Shown: in pieces, positions 26,969 to 35,741 of the stretch
How the letters are laid out: each line of letters starts with the position of its first letter
How positions within the stretch are numbered: position 1 is the stretch's first letter
From: Streptomyces graminofaciens
GTDB lineage: Bacteria; Actinomycetota; Actinomycetes; Streptomycetales; Streptomycetaceae
NCBI RefSeq assembly: GCF_030294945.1
Contig: NZ_AP018448.1
Span: 9,148,501-9,212,500, forward strand
Reading direction: 5' to 3'
DNA: 64,000 nt
Made by a program: the position numbers and the translations under genes
Notes under the pieces: generated by a model
What the model was told of the DNA's origin: nothing
Database searches by the model: none
Seen by the model: the letters and a program-made list of their open reading frames with translations, nothing else

Positions 26969-29900
26969 TCAGAGGGGCTCTACACCGCGGCCCCACTCGG
27001 CCTTCCACTTGCGGCGCAGGTCGTCGACGTACTTGTCCAGGACTAAGTCGGCGAAGGGGTTGAGCACATAGCGGACCTGATCGTTCGACCCGTCAGGGGT
27101 GTCGGGGTCGACGGCGACAAGCGCGAGCCGATAGTCGGGCTCGGCGTTCTTGGCGTAGCCGACCTCGCTGGTGGTGACAGTGAAGTTGTCAGCGCCCAGC
27201 ACACGCCCCTTGACCTCGATGAAGATCAGGTGGCCGTCGGGCTTGCAGGAACGGATGTCGAAGCCCTTGTTGGAGTGCGCCATCTCCTCAGGTACCCGGC
27301 CGAGCCGACGCTCGGCAGCCAGTACGGCATCTACGGCACGACGCTCGGTGATGGTGGTGTCCAGAGCGAAGCTGTCAGGTGTCGGCTGATCGCCGGCGGT
27401 GCCCGGGACGACCCCGGCGGGCAGGACGAGCGCTGCACTGATGATCTGTGGCGGGTGCACATTGACCTGGATTTCGAGGTCGAGTTCGCCTTGACGGCGT
27501 TCGAGCCTGGCCTCCAGCGACCGGGCGCGATCGCGTGCGGTGGCCGGCGAGATACGGATCTTCTTGCCTGCCGCCTGCGCCTCGGCGAGCTTGATCGACT
27601 CGCCGTCCCAGTAGTTCATCTGAGCCAGCAGCCGCTGACGCATAAGCTTGCGCGTCCGCTCGACAGCCGGGACGACGCGAGCGACGACGTCGGCGCGGTG
27701 CTCGGGCAGGCCGTACTGGATCGCCCAGCTCTGGGCGATTTTCTCAACGCCGTCGGCAAGCCAGGCCGAGGACAGCTCCGAGTTGATCGCGAGGGTCAGC
27801 GCGGTGTGCTGCTCCAGGTTCAGGTCTGTGGGCAGGGACAGGTCGAGGTACGGAGCGGGGCCTGCCTGCTGTGCGGTTCCGTCGGGCAGCACGGAGACGT
27901 ACTCGAACCTCTTGCTGATTGCCGCGCCGTGCCCGTCCGAGAGCTCTTCCAGCAAGGCGAACACGAGCTGGGGAGTGGTGACGGTCCGGTCCAGGAAAGT
28001 CGCTCCACGGGTCAGCATGTCGCCGTACCTGTTCAGGATCTCGTTGATGATCGCGTCCATCAGCGGATGACCGGGCGCTATGAGCTCGGCGTCCGGGCGG
28101 CCGGGCATGATCACGGCCGAGGGCTCGAAGGTGATGCGTGCATAGCGTGGGCTGACGGTACGCCGACCTTCGCGCAAAGCGGCGGGCACCTGAGTCAGCT
28201 CGAATCGGTCTTTCTCCCGCTTGGAGGCCCGCCCACCCAGGGCACGCAGGGACTCCATGACGAAAGCCTGCACGAAATGGGGCTGCATGCGCCGGGCACG
28301 GGCCTCATCCATCTGCCGGCGCAGCTCGGCCAGCTCCTCCAGCCCGATCTCCGAGGTGGCCAGGGCGCGTTCCTTGATCAGCTCCTGGAGGCCGTCGGCT
28401 ACGGACTTGTCGATGACCTGGTCCAGGTGGGCGCGGACCTCGGGCTGCTCGCCGTAGCGGATGGCTCGCATAAGCAGGTCACGTAGCGGCTCGTCCGCGA
28501 AGGCATTCTCTCCCAGGACGTCGAAGACCTTGCCGCCGTAGGCGCGACGCTGCTGCTCGATCTTCGTCAGCAGGCGCTGGAAAACCTGGCCTTCCCTGGT
28601 TTCGGAGGCCGCGAGGTTCCACAGGCGGCAGACCTCGCGCTGGCCGATGCGGTGGATACGTCCGAAGCGCTGCTCGATTCGGTTGGGGTTCCAGGGGAGG
28701 TCATAGTTGACCATCAGGTGCGCGGCCTGAAGGTTCAGTCCTTCGCCGGCGGCGTCGGTGGCGATCAGGATGTGGCAGCGAGGGTCGTTGGTGAACTTGG
28801 TTCGGGTCTCCCGACGAGCCTGTCGCGCGGTGCCGCCGTGGATGGTGCACACGGCATCCGCGTCGCCGCCCAACAGGGTGGTGATCCGGCCTGCGAGGTA
28901 GTCGAGGGTGTCGCGGTGCTCGGTGAAGATGATGATCTTGTGTGGGGCGTGGCGATCACTCCTCAGACCCTCTTCGCGGGCCTTGAGAACAAGGGAACGC
29001 AACTCCTGCCACTTTCGATCCTCACCCGAGGTACGGACCTGTTGGGCGATCTCTTCAAGACGTGCCAGGACCGCGAGCTCGGTGTCCAACTCGGCAGCCG
29101 TGCGTGCGGCGGTGGCGGCGTCCAGGACCTCGCTCTCCAGCTGCTCCAGCTCGGCGGCACCCAGCTCGTCGGAGTCGAAGTCGTCCGGGTCGAACGACAG
29201 CGTCTCGGGTGGGGGAACGAACGTGCCCGCCAGGATCTGCTCACGGTGGGCGCGCAGGCGGGCGGCGCGGCGCCGTATCGACCGGTAGATCGCCTCTGGG
29301 CTCGACGCCAGGCGTCGCTGCATGACTGTGAGAGCGAAACCCACGGTGCGTCGTCTGCCGTCGGTTCGCTCGGCCCGGTTCATCTCCGTGCGTACGTACT
29401 CGGTGACCTCTTCGTACAGACGCATCTCCAGTGGGGAAAGCGTGTACTCGACGGTCTCGGCCACCCGCTCAGGGAAGAGCGGCTTGCCCTCGAAGGTGAG
29501 CAGGTCCTCCTTGATCATCCGGCGCATCAGTCCGGTGGTGTCGGTGGAGTGCACGCCCTGGCGGTACTGCCCAGCGAACCTGTCGGGGTCCAGCAGCGCG
29601 AGGAAAGTCTGGAAGTTGGCTTCCGACCCCGAGTGAGGGGTCGCGGTCATCAGCAGGAAGTGTCGGGTGATCCTGCCGAGCAGCTGGCCGAGCTCGTAGC
29701 GGCGGGTGCGCTTGAGTTCGTTGCCGAACCATGAGGCACTCATGCGGTGGGCCTCGTCCACGACGATGAGGTCCCATTCCGACTCTGCGAGGATCGTCTG
29801 CCACTCTTCGTTGCGGGCGAGCTGGTCCATGCGCGCGATCAGCATGGGGTTGCGCCGGAACGGGTCGCCATCGCGGTCGGCCTCGGCGAGATCGCGTGTC

Positions 29901-30439
29901 AAGATCGCCATCTCGATCCCGAACTTCTCCGCGAGTTCGGTCTGCCACTGCTCGACCAGCCCACCGGGGGCGACGATCAGGCAACGCTGCACATCTCCAC
30001 GCAGCAGCAGCTCCTTGAGATACAGACCCGCCATGATCGTCTTTCCTGCGCCAGGATCATCTGCCAGCAGGAAGCGCAGGGAGCCGGCTTGGGCCAGCAG
30101 GGTGCCGTAGACGGCGCGGATCTGGTGGGGCAGCGGGTCGATGTCGCTGGTTTCCACGGCCAGCATCGGGTCCGACAGGCCCGCGTGCCGCATGCGCAGC
30201 GCTTCAGCCGCAAGACGGAACTGTTCAGGGTCGGCGTCGAACGACCACCGTGAGCTCGATGCTTCACGCCGCAGCCCGGGGAGGTCTTCGGGGAAGAGCA
30301 CCTGGTCGAACAGGTGCCCGGAGTCGTCGCGGACCGTAATTTGAAGAGCGTCACCGACCGGCGTGGCGGCCACGACGGTAACCGACCCCGAGGCCAATCC
30401 GGTCAGGCGAACCCCAGGCTCGACCTCATCGGTGTGCAT
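26969..30439 (-). CDS. SNF2-like helicase with C-terminal DUF3883 domain, 1156 aa
   Basis: I chose ATG 30439 (GAAAGG five bases upstream). Motifs of an SF2/SNF2 motor run in order: PHQIRAVYG, LLADDPGAGKTIMAGLYL (about 150), LIVVDEAHRMSASW (about 235), LMTATPHSG, and the second lobe with HGGTARQARR, ATDAAGEGLNLQ and WNPNRIEQRFGRIHRIGQ (about 590). The last 180 residues are DUF3883: ERRAVDAVLAAERRLGR...DIRS..HLIFIEVKGRV, a PD-(D/E)XK-like ExK. DISARM DrmD has the same general architecture, but no drmA/B/C genes are present. It is first in the minus-strand operon and probably the translocating arm. Confidence 0.87.
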   Translation of the reverse strand: MHTDEVEPGVRLTGLASGSVTVVAATPVGDALQITVRDDSGHLFDQVLFPEDLPGLRREASSSRWSFDADPEQFRLAAEALRMRHAGLSDPMLAVETSDIDPLPHQIRAVYGTLLAQAGSLRFLLADDPGAGKTIMAGLYLKELLLRGDVQRCLIVAPGGLVEQWQTELAEKFGIEMAILTRDLAEADRDGDPFRRNPMLIARMDQLARNEEWQTILAESEWDLIVVDEAHRMSASWFGNELKRTRRYELGQLLGRITRHFLLMTATPHSGSEANFQTFLALLDPDRFAGQYRQGVHSTDTTGLMRRMIKEDLLTFEGKPLFPERVAETVEYTLSPLEMRLYEEVTEYVRTEMNRAERTDGRRRTVGFALTVMQRRLASSPEAIYRSIRRRAARLRAHREQILAGTFVPPPETLSFDPDDFDSDELGAAELEQLESEVLDAATAARTAAELDTELAVLARLEEIAQQVRTSGEDRKWQELRSLVLKAREEGLRSDRHAPHKIIIFTEHRDTLDYLAGRITTLLGGDADAVCTIHGGTARQARRETRTKFTNDPRCHILIATDAAGEGLNLQAAHLMVNYDLPWNPNRIEQRFGRIHRIGQREVCRLWNLAASETREGQVFQRLLTKIEQQRRAYGGKVFDVLGENAFADEPLRDLLMRAIRYGEQPEVRAHLDQVIDKSVADGLQELIKERALATSEIGLEELAELRRQMDEARARRMQPHFVQAFVMESLRALGGRASKREKDRFELTQVPAALREGRRTVSPRYARITFEPSAVIMPGRPDAELIAPGHPLMDAIINEILNRYGDMLTRGATFLDRTVTTPQLVFALLEELSDGHGAAISKRFEYVSVLPDGTAQQAGPAPYLDLSLPTDLNLEQHTALTLAINSELSSAWLADGVEKIAQSWAIQYGLPEHRADVVARVVPAVERTRKLMRQRLLAQMNYWDGESIKLAEAQAAGKKIRISPATARDRARSLEARLERRQGELDLEIQVNVHPPQIISAALVLPAGVVPGTAGDQPTPDSFALDTTITERRAVDAVLAAERRLGRVPEEMAHSNKGFDIRSCKPDGHLIFIEVKGRVLGADNFTVTTSEVGYAKNAEPDYRLALVAVDPDTPDGSNDQVRYVLNPFADLVLDKYVDDLRRKWKAEWGRGVEPL

Positions 30440-30632
30440 AGGACCTTTCCCCCCAGAACCAGGCGCTGAGAAAATCGGCGCCGACCGCCTTGGACGTTGC
30501 TGCTTCATCGAGAGCGTAGTTACGAGTGTCCGACGTCACTGACGAAAGCTGCCAAAGCGCAGCACATGCAGCATTCAACCACTTTCTCCTTGGATATTTC
30601 ACAGCTTGGTAATGATTGGATTTCAGGGGTTC

Positions 30633-31997
30633 TCAAGCCGCCCGCACCCGGTGCTCCCCCCGCTCCAGCCACCCCATCACCACCTGATGCGCCCGCCACC
30701 CATCCGGAAACTTCGGCGGTACGTCCAGGTACACAGGACTGCTCCGCGGATGCCGGTCCAGCAGATCCCGGATGCCGGCGCGGGCCACCACGATGCAGGC
30801 GAAGCGGTGTCGGGACAGCAGGACGCACAGGCGGCCCGTCTCCAGGTGGAAGGCGGAGGCGTCCTGGCGGCCGGAGAGCGGGTGCCAGACCAAGGTGACG
30901 TCGAACTCGCGGCCCTGGAGGCGGTTGGCGGTGTCCACGGTGATGTCGGTCAGGCCGAGGGCGGCGAGGCGGGAGCGGACCGCGTCCGCCTGCACGGTGC
31001 GTGCCGTGCCGATCGCTATGCGCGCCTCAGTCAGCCGCTCCCCATTGACCAGTGCACCGCGTTCCAGCAGCCGGGCCGCCGTTACCGCGAGGGCGTCCGC
31101 CACCTCCGGGTCCTGGTCGAGGGTGTGGCGGGCGGGGAGTTCCAGGTGGCCCCAGCCGGAGTCGGCGGCTCGGGCGAGGACGTCGTCCAGTGGGCCGGAG
31201 CCGTGGGGCAGGCTGACGTAGGACAGCACGCGCTCCGGTGCCGTCGTGCCGGGGACGAACCGGTAGAAGGGGTAGAAGGCCTGCTCTACCAGGGGTGCCG
31301 CCGTCTCCGGGAGGCGCCAGGAGACGGGGAGTTGGTGGCGTAGGAGGTCGGGGTTGTGGGCGAGGGTGACGTCGACCGCGTTGCGCAGGGGGTCCCAGGT
31401 CAGGCCGTGCCAGCGGTCGCTCTCCACGGTGGCGAAGGGGTCGAGCTGGCCGGGGTCGCCGACGAAGAGGATCTGCGAGTGGTCCTGGGCGAACAGCGGG
31501 GCCGTCGCAAGGAGCCCGTCCGAGCGCATCTGGTACGCCTCGTCGACGATGGCCCACCGCCACGGCGCGCACTTGTCCGGGGTGACGAACGACCACTTCT
31601 TCGCGGTGGACACCACGACGGGCAGGTCGCGCAGGTCCATCACCTGGTTGCTCCCGGTGACGTTGGGATGCCGGGTGACGCGGGGCGGGAGGACGTGGCC
31701 GCCGGCGTGGAGGCGGCCGAGCGCCAGGCCGGGATACTTCTGCGCGATGCGGTCCACCAGGTCGTCGACCTGCTCGTTGGTCTGCGCGACGACCATGAGC
31801 TGGTGGCCCGCGGACGTCAGGTGCCCGGTGGCCTTCACCACCAGCGTGGACTTCCCGGCTCCGGGAGGTGAGTCCACGACGACGCCCCGGCCGGGCGCGG
31901 TGTCGAGGCTGGTCAGGATCCCCGCGACCGCCCGGTCCGCGCGTTCGCCGGGGGTGAGGGCTTCGGGCTCCCCGGTGTCGGGAAGGAGGGCGGTCAC
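30633..31997 (-). CDS. SF1 helicase (UPF1/Dna2-type AAA_11/AAA_12), 454 aa
   Basis: The GTG start overlaps the preceding stop by four bases (31994-31997). Walker A is VVDSPPGAGKSTLVVKATGH (about residue 42), Walker B is WAIVDEAYQM (about 150), then LFVGDPGQLDPF, VSWRLPETAAPL, ITVDTANRLQGREFDVTLV and RLCVLLSRHRFACIVVA. These are motifs I-VI of an SF1B-type motor, compact and without accessory domains. It closes a four-gene operon whose second gene is a Cas4/AddB-like protein; the two together resemble the helicase and nuclease halves of Dna2. Confidence 0.82.
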   Translation of the reverse strand: MTALLPDTGEPEALTPGERADRAVAGILTSLDTAPGRGVVVDSPPGAGKSTLVVKATGHLTSAGHQLMVVAQTNEQVDDLVDRIAQKYPGLALGRLHAGGHVLPPRVTRHPNVTGSNQVMDLRDLPVVVSTAKKWSFVTPDKCAPWRWAIVDEAYQMRSDGLLATAPLFAQDHSQILFVGDPGQLDPFATVESDRWHGLTWDPLRNAVDVTLAHNPDLLRHQLPVSWRLPETAAPLVEQAFYPFYRFVPGTTAPERVLSYVSLPHGSGPLDDVLARAADSGWGHLELPARHTLDQDPEVADALAVTAARLLERGALVNGERLTEARIAIGTARTVQADAVRSRLAALGLTDITVDTANRLQGREFDVTLVWHPLSGRQDASAFHLETGRLCVLLSRHRFACIVVARAGIRDLLDRHPRSSPVYLDVPPKFPDGWRAHQVVMGWLERGEHRVRAA

Positions 31998-33511
31998 TCC
32001 CAGGTCTCCTCTGCATCCTCGTCGGTGGGTTCGTACGGCCGGGGCGGACCGCCGTGGGTCCAGGGGGTGTTGTCCTCGTCTGGCAGGGCGGACGGCATGG
32101 CCGTGGGGTTGAGCGTGGTGTACGTCAGCTCCTCGCCGGCCTCCGCGAGGGTGCCGGCCGGTGCCGGCGGCTTGCGCTTGTTCGCGAAGCCGCCCTTGAG
32201 CTGGAGCACCACGGTGTGGCCGCCGCCGTCCTCCTGTCGTACTTCGAGGATCCGGGCTCCTTGGCCGGGCCGGGCGGGGGACTTCACCTCCGTGCCGACC
32301 GCGAGACCGACGCGGGTGTCGGTGCTGGTGCGGAGGGTGATCGCCGGACGCCAGACCTGGGAGCCGGGGCGGTCGCCGGGGACGAAGCGGTCCTCGTTCC
32401 TGGCCGTCACTGTGCCCGTGAACGCCTCGCCGGTCAGCTCGTACTCCGCCATCACCAGCGGATCGTCGTAGGCGCGCTCCGCCTCGTAGCGGGCGACCGC
32501 GTCCTCCAGCCGGGCCAGACGACGGGCGGCTCTGACTGCCTGGTCGCGGCGGGCCTGCGGGCGGCCGTCGGCGTCCAGGTACTCGGCGTACTCGGAGAAC
32601 CAGCGGCGGTCGAGGGCCCAGCGGTCGGGGACGTGGGCACCCTCCGGCAGATCGCGGAGCAGCTCCACGCCGCGCCACATCAGCCGCCAGGTGGGCAGCA
32701 TCTGGCCGCTCAGCTCACGGTCGATCTGGCGGCCGACCGCCTCGCGTCCGCGCTCGTCGGACGCCTCGTCGTAGCGCGTCATCAGCTCGTGGAGGGTCCG
32801 GTCGAAGACCGCGTCCGTGGACGGACCTGCCGGCGGCCACACGGCGGGGTCCTCCGCCTCCCGCGCCGCACGCGCGCCGTCGCTGCCCTCCGGTGGATCG
32901 ATCCAGGCGAGCTGGGACGCGAGGTGGGAGTCCTCGGAAGGGCTCTGGCCCGTGACCCAGTGCGCGGCGAGCAGCCGAGTCATCGCGAGGAGCACACCGG
33001 AGTTCGGGAACTCGGCCAGCTCCGCGTACCAGGTCAGCCACTTGCCGAGGGTGGGCACGGACGGGTCGACCGCGTACGGCCCCTCGGTGGCGCGCAGTCT
33101 GGTCAGACGGCCGAGGAGGCGCACGTACGCGATGCCCTCGCCGTTCGGCACGAGGAGCTGCGGAGCCCGCAGGAAGCGCAGGCGTTCCTCCTTCTCCTTG
33201 CCACGGCCGACGGTGTAGGGCTCCGTATCCGTCCGGCACTCGTCGATGTACGCGAGGAGGACTGCGGCGAGGCGCTCGGCGAACCGGAAGCGTTCGGCGC
33301 GGTTGCGCGGCTGGCGGACGGTGAGGAGGGTCGGGTGCTCGGGGTCGGTACCCGCGAGCGCGGCCAGGGGCGCGCACGCCTCGCCGGCGAGGGTGAGCGG
33401 CACCAGGACGAACGGCTTCTCGTCCAGGTGCTGGTGGCGGACGGTCGTCAGCGGCTCGGCACGGCCGGTGCGGGACGCCGTGAGCGCGGCGACGGTGGAC
33501 AGGACGCTCAT
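31994..33511 (-). CDS. Unrecognised protein of the four-gene operon, 505 aa
   Basis: It is coupled on both sides by four-base overlaps (33508-33511 and 31994-31997). I do not recognise the family. The N-terminal 200 residues are helical with RQPRNRAERFRFAERLAAVL and VGRGKEKEERLRFLRAPQLL. A charged helical middle follows (RRDQAVRAARRLARLEDAVA). The last 120 residues look like beta strands (EVKSPARPGQGARILEVRQ, GGHTVVLQLKGGF), perhaps an SH3-like barrel. The acidic tail ends DEDAEETWE. It may bridge nuclease and helicase or recognise the substrate; that is inference from position only. Confidence 0.7.
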   Translation of the reverse strand: MSVLSTVAALTASRTGRAEPLTTVRHQHLDEKPFVLVPLTLAGEACAPLAALAGTDPEHPTLLTVRQPRNRAERFRFAERLAAVLLAYIDECRTDTEPYTVGRGKEKEERLRFLRAPQLLVPNGEGIAYVRLLGRLTRLRATEGPYAVDPSVPTLGKWLTWYAELAEFPNSGVLLAMTRLLAAHWVTGQSPSEDSHLASQLAWIDPPEGSDGARAAREAEDPAVWPPAGPSTDAVFDRTLHELMTRYDEASDERGREAVGRQIDRELSGQMLPTWRLMWRGVELLRDLPEGAHVPDRWALDRRWFSEYAEYLDADGRPQARRDQAVRAARRLARLEDAVARYEAERAYDDPLVMAEYELTGEAFTGTVTARNEDRFVPGDRPGSQVWRPAITLRTSTDTRVGLAVGTEVKSPARPGQGARILEVRQEDGGGHTVVLQLKGGFANKRKPPAPAGTLAEAGEELTYTTLNPTAMPSALPDEDNTPWTHGGPPRPYEPTDEDAEETWE

Positions 33512-34626
33512 GCGGCCCCCCGGCGGAGTCGGCGCAGCCGGGCGGCGGCGCGCAGCAGGTCGGCGGCTTCCGCCTCGGCCTGACCCGGGGCGGAGACGCC
33601 GTCCAGGTAGTCGAGCGCGGTGCGGGTGGAGTCGATGCCCGGCAGGTTGTTGCGTATGCCACTGCCCAGGCGGGCCGGCGAGGCGCATCCGTCGGCCTCG
33701 TCGCGGCAGTAGCGCGCCATTTCGCAGAAGGACAGGCAGGAGGGCGTGTACGACGCGTCCAACGCCTCTATGGAGGAGGAGAGTTCGTCCGTGCTTCGGG
33801 TCGTGTCCAGGGTCGCAGTCTCGGGGAGTCGGGCTGCGAGGTCCTCGGCGCGCCGCAGCCGCGTGAGCTGGAACTGGAGGGCGTCGAGTTCCTGCCGGAG
33901 GTCGATCAGGCGGCCGTAGGGGCGGTTGGAGAAGTCCTTGGGGCAGACGAGCAGGAACTTGTGGGAGATCTGCTCGGTGGGCAGTCCGGCGGTCTCGAAG
34001 GCGCGGCGCAGGGCGAGGACGTAGACCGCGGCCTGCTTGGCCGCCTCGGCGACGGCGGTCGGGTTGGCCTGGCCGTCGATCGCCGCGAACGAGCGGATCA
34101 GGACGACGTGGAACTTCCCGTCGATGCGGTGGGTGAGCGCGTCCGGTTCCAAGTACGCCGTCTGACCGGCGACTTCGAGGGTGAGCACGGGGCGGTCGAG
34201 GATCAGCCGTACGTCCTGGCCGGAGGCCACGTGCGCGATGAGGCGGCGGGTCTCCCGCTCGCGCACGTGCAGGGCCGTGTTGCCCGCCACCTCGTTGAGG
34301 TCGGTGACATGGGCCTCTGCCACGGGGACGGTGAGCTGCTCGCGCAGCAGCCGGATGAGCTCGGCGTAGCCGCCCCACTTCACGAGGCTGTGGAACGCCT
34401 GTTCGCGGGCGAGGGCGAAGGGTGACTGGCCGAAGCGCGGCTCGTATCCGACCTGCTGGGCGAGCAGCGCCTTGTCCACGCCGGCCGCGTCGAGGACGGC
34501 GCGGCGGGCACAGGCGGGGTTGGCGGTCAGGGCGGTGATCTTGCGGGCGGTGTACGGCTGGGGAGGGCGTGGTCCGCGTAGCCGCGCGAGTCTGTCGTCG
34601 GGGGGTTCGGACTGCTGAGAGGGCAT
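33508..34626 (-). CDS. Cas4/AddB-like PD-(D/E)XK-fold protein with probable Fe-S cluster, 372 aa
   Basis: One cysteine near the N-terminus (C39 in TANPACARRAVLDAAGVD) and three near the C-terminus (about 294-304, SCLSFCEMARYC) match the 1+3 spacing that holds the 4Fe-4S cluster in Cas4, AddB and Dna2 nucleases. The core reads PDALTHRIDGKFHVVLIRSF, followed by a QxxxY motif (KQAAVYVLAL). Aligned by eye, the aspartate of motif II is present, but the usual (D/E)xK is LIR, so the active site may be altered or lost. It starts at ATG 34626 and is coupled to the next gene. Confidence 0.68.
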   Translation of the reverse strand: MPSQQSEPPDDRLARLRGPRPPQPYTARKITALTANPACARRAVLDAAGVDKALLAQQVGYEPRFGQSPFALAREQAFHSLVKWGGYAELIRLLREQLTVPVAEAHVTDLNEVAGNTALHVRERETRRLIAHVASGQDVRLILDRPVLTLEVAGQTAYLEPDALTHRIDGKFHVVLIRSFAAIDGQANPTAVAEAAKQAAVYVLALRRAFETAGLPTEQISHKFLLVCPKDFSNRPYGRLIDLRQELDALQFQLTRLRRAEDLAARLPETATLDTTRSTDELSSSIEALDASYTPSCLSFCEMARYCRDEADGCASPARLGSGIRNNLPGIDSTRTALDYLDGVSAPGQAEAEAADLLRAAARLRRLRRGAA

Positions 34627-34703
34627 CGTCTCTGCTTCGGGGACGTTTTTGGAAGTGTGCCGGCGGGTGAGACGACCATGGGCGTCTCACCCGCCGGGAG
34701 AGG

Positions 34704-35597
34704 TCAGTGCATGCTGCCGCTCGCGTCACGCAGGGCATCACGCAGCGGTGCTGCACCGAACAGCTTTTGTGCGTCGGTGAGTTGAGAACGGGCACGCTCC
34801 GCCGCCGTCTGCCGCTGTTGGTCGTCCTCCTGCTGGTGGACGGCCGCTTCGGCGTGGGCGGCGGCGATCACACGGGCGGGGTCGGGTTCCGGGGCCGCGG
34901 AATCACAGGCGCCCGGGATCGTGAGGGCGAACCGGCGCAGCAGCCGCCAGGCCGCGTCCGGGGCCGGATGCCCTGCGGTGGCCAGTCGCTGGATCTGCTC
35001 GGCGGTGCCGACCGCGTGGGTGAGGAAGTCGGTCCGGGGGCTGAGTGGGGTGATGATCCGTCGCTCCACGGGCCAGGTGGACAGAGCGAGAAGCCCGCGG
35101 GCGGGGACGAGGCGGTCGTGGGTCAGGGCCGCGCAGATGTAGTACGGGCGGGCATAGCCCTGTGCAGTGAAGGAACGTTCCTCGTCCCGGCGCAGCGACG
35201 CGAGCTTGGCGGCGACGAGCGGTTCGGTGAAGAACGCCTCGTACGCGGACGAGATGAGTTTCGGGGACGCGGGAGCACCCAGCAGAGTGAGCGCTTGGTG
35301 CACCTGTTCGCGGACCGGGATGGAGCCGTGCGCGGGGCGCTCCTGGCGGCGTGGTTCGCCTGTCGTCGTGGGTGGCTTCCACGTCTCGGCCTCCGGCGCG
35401 AGTGCCTCGGCATCCGGCCCGGCTTCGGCATCCGGCCCGGCCTCTGCATCGAGAGCCTGCTCCCACGCGGTTTCCGCCTCACGCAAAGCGCGACGGATGC
35501 GCGTGGTTTCGGCCTTGTCCCGGGCGCGTACGGCGCCGCGCAACTCGGTGCGCAGATGGGACAGGCGCTGCTCGAGCTCCTCCAGTGATGCGGCCAT
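34704..35597 (-). CDS. Unrecognised first protein of the four-gene operon, 297 aa
   Basis: ATG 35597 follows a good promoter by only a few bases. Residues 1-45 form a charged heptad-like helix (SLEELEQRLSHLRTELRGAV), a short coiled coil. A proline/acidic linker with DAEAGP repeats comes next. Residues 95-230 look like winged-helix folds: VREQVHQALTLLGAPASPKL, RDEERSF and RPYYICAALTHDRLVPARGL. The tail is glutamine/glutamate-rich. No family recognised. A DNA-binding or sensor role would suit the first gene of a defence operon, but this is inference. 77 bases separate it from the nuclease-like gene. Confidence 0.65.
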   Translation of the reverse strand: MAASLEELEQRLSHLRTELRGAVRARDKAETTRIRRALREAETAWEQALDAEAGPDAEAGPDAEALAPEAETWKPPTTTGEPRRQERPAHGSIPVREQVHQALTLLGAPASPKLISSAYEAFFTEPLVAAKLASLRRDEERSFTAQGYARPYYICAALTHDRLVPARGLLALSTWPVERRIITPLSPRTDFLTHAVGTAEQIQRLATAGHPAPDAAWRLLRRFALTIPGACDSAAPEPDPARVIAAAHAEAAVHQQEDDQQRQTAAERARSQLTDAQKLFGAAPLRDALRDASGSMH

Positions 35598-35604
35598 GAG
35601 GGGC

Positions 35605-35633
35605 ACCCTAGCGCACAAGCCAATCTATGCCAA
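35605..35633 (-). promoter_or_regulatory. Vegetative-type promoter of the four-gene operon
   Basis: On the minus strand TTGGCA (35628-35633) and TAGGGT (35605-35610) are 17 bases apart, close to the HrdB consensus. The ATG at 35597 would be within a few bases of the transcript start, so the message is leaderless or nearly so. An inverted repeat GAACT/AGTTC lies just upstream (35633-35650). Confidence 0.6.
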
Positions 35634-35741
35634 GAACTTCCAAGGAGTTCCAATATTACATGCTGCGGTCGAAGACATCGACGCCCCCGGCCACGCCGAG
35701 GGGTGGCGTCTGGGCGACGTCTGTCTCGAAGGGGGAGGTAA

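Noticed and set aside
26969..35597. The two minus-strand operons together as a DISARM locus
   Set aside because: An SNF2-DUF3883 helicase and a methyltransferase are present, but no DrmA, DrmB (DUF1998) or DrmC (PLD) homologue is visible.
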